From assembly GCA_902521615.1 (NCBI GenBank), contig CABYSJ010000005.1, forward strand, positions 1-64,000: a stretch of DNA of 64,000 nucleotides, read 5' to 3'. The position numbers and the translations under genes were made by a program. This document shows, piece after piece, positions 63,286 to 64,000 of this stretch. Below the pieces are notes generated by a model. It had not been told where the DNA came from, searched no databases, and saw only the letters and a list, made by a program, of their open reading frames with translations. The first letter of the stretch is position 1. Every line of letters starts with the position of its first letter. This stretch comes from an uncultured Pelagibacteraceae bacterium. Lineage in GTDB: Bacteria > Pseudomonadota > Alphaproteobacteria > Pelagibacterales > Pelagibacteraceae.

Positions 63286-64000
63286 TTACTTAAGTTTTAG
63301 ATATTGGCTGTTGAGTAAACCCACGGCTTTGAGCAGATTGTATTGAGCCATTAGATAATTTTTCTCAGAACTTGCTAATGAAATTTGAGCAGAAAGTAAT
63401 AAAGCATTTGATTGAATAACATCTAAAGTTGTTCTTGACCCTCTTTCGTATTCTGCGGCTATTCCTTCATTAGCTATTTCAGCTGCATTAACTTGAACCC
63501 TAACTGAATTTAAAAAACTTTCTGAAGACTCTAGACTAGACCAAGCACTTGCTACATTTGTGTCATTTGTTCTAACAGCATCATCTAATAATAATCTTTT
63601 TCTAGTAGTTAAATTTGAATTTTTATTAATAGTTGATCTTTTTTTTCCACCTGAATAAAAAGGCCAATTAACTGTTGCCTTTAATACATCTTTTTCTCTT
63701 TCATCATATGTAGAACTTAGATCATCAGTATAAGATCTTTCTAAAGATAAAGAAGCAGATGGTTTCAAGTCTGACTCTGAAATTGCTAATTCTTTTTCAG
63801 CTTTAGTTAAATCAAATTTTGCTATTTGAATATCTGGATTATTTTGTTTTGAAATACTAATTGCCTCGTTTAAAGATTTTGGAATACTGACTATTGCTGT
63901 TGAATTTTTCTGTAATTGGTTAGGATCACTGATTTTACCAATTATATTCTCATAATTTAGTTTGCTAATTAATAAATCACTTTTAGATTTTGCAAATTGA
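63286..64000 (-). CDS. TolC-family outer membrane efflux protein (5' end outside window)
   Basis: Outer-membrane channel of type I secretion or RND efflux. The frame is open to base 64000 and continues past it; the seen part is about 237 residues. Typical TolC repeats are visible: NPDIQIAKFDLTKAEKEL and then LAISESDLKPSASLSLERSY near the left part, VNWPFYSGGKKRSTI near base 63660, and YERGSRTTLDVIQSNALLLS near base 63420. It ends LLKAVGLLNSQYLKLK, so the C-terminus is complete. N-terminal signal peptide not in the window. Separated from recA by a 107-base gap. Confidence 0.9.
   Translation of the reverse strand, partial: QFAKSKSDLLISKLNYENIIGKISDPNQLQKNSTAIVSIPKSLNEAISISKQNNPDIQIAKFDLTKAEKELAISESDLKPSASLSLERSYTDDLSSTYDEREKDVLKATVNWPFYSGGKKRSTINKNSNLTTRKRLLLDDAVRTNDTNVASAWSSLESSESFLNSVRVQVNAAEIANEGIAAEYERGSRTTLDVIQSNALLLSAQISLASSEKNYLMAQYNLLKAVGLLNSQYLKLK

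Overview
The window is AT-rich (roughly 70% A+T by eye), very gene-dense, and full of 1-12 bp gene overlaps. The gene content (single-copy, streamlined core enzymes, a tandem glycine riboswitch before gcvT, TRAP transport, many EamA permeases, a short IMP dehydrogenase) points to an alphaproteobacterium of the SAR11 (Pelagibacterales) type. No rRNA, tRNA or CRISPR array was recognised. Both window ends cut genes: purF on the left and a tolC-type gene on the right.

Layout. 1-5902 (+): the purF 3' part, an HD-domain protein, gshA-gshB (glutathione synthesis), an EamA permease and an MFS permease. 5899-9301: a MOSC protein, then an operon of a PhyH-type dioxygenase with two Gfo/Idh/MocA oxidoreductases. 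9310-12185 (-): phosphatidylcholine synthase, a Cys-rich secreted protein and an FG-GAP/ASPIC protein. 12285-14555 (+): a helical unknown and a TPR-glycosyltransferase fusion. 14556-18170: an accessory segment built around three copies of a repeat element. Each copy carries a small ORF6C-like gene or its remnant and is edged by 38-bp boxes that bracket two cargo modules: a secreted hydrolase, and an Lrp regulator with a DapA-family enzyme. 18171-21416 (-): glycine amidinotransferase, creatinase and an EamA permease. 21466-29515: Mo-cofactor genes (moeA, mobA), a SufU-like protein, an HPP membrane protein, fdhD, and a NAD-dependent Mo formate dehydrogenase with fused small and medium subunits. 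29521-38433: selO, a sarcosine-oxidase-like flavoenzyme, tspO, an SDR, a radical SAM protein and a lipid-modification cluster (DUF3833, CFA-type methyltransferase, DUF1365, flavin amine oxidase). 38440-42950 (-): gcvT-gcvH-gcvP behind a tandem glycine riboswitch. 42987-49564: EamA permease, 5-oxoprolinase pxpABC and a TRAP transporter. 49676-64000: TerC, panB, an MGMT-like protein, gloA, guaA, guaB without its CBS module, rlmE, pssA, psd, icd, alaS (frame broken at a homopolymer), recA and a tolC-type gene.

How the parts connect (inference). Several modules meet at one-carbon, glycine and guanidine chemistry. Amidinotransferase and creatinase link arginine and glycine to sarcosine and urea. 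A sarcosine-oxidase-like enzyme and the glycine cleavage system could take the carbon to C1 units, and formate dehydrogenase could oxidise formate to CO2. Glutathione synthesis, 5-oxoprolinase and glyoxalase I form a second theme. Phospholipid genes (pcs, pssA, psd, CFA cluster) form a third.

The most unusual structure is the 14.56-17.93 kb repeat system. Five 38-bp boxes share fixed spacing, and the variable letters inside a box match those of the box on the other side of the same cargo. The second is the gcvT leader, where a perfect 12-bp helix closing aptamer 2 contains the gcvT start codon.
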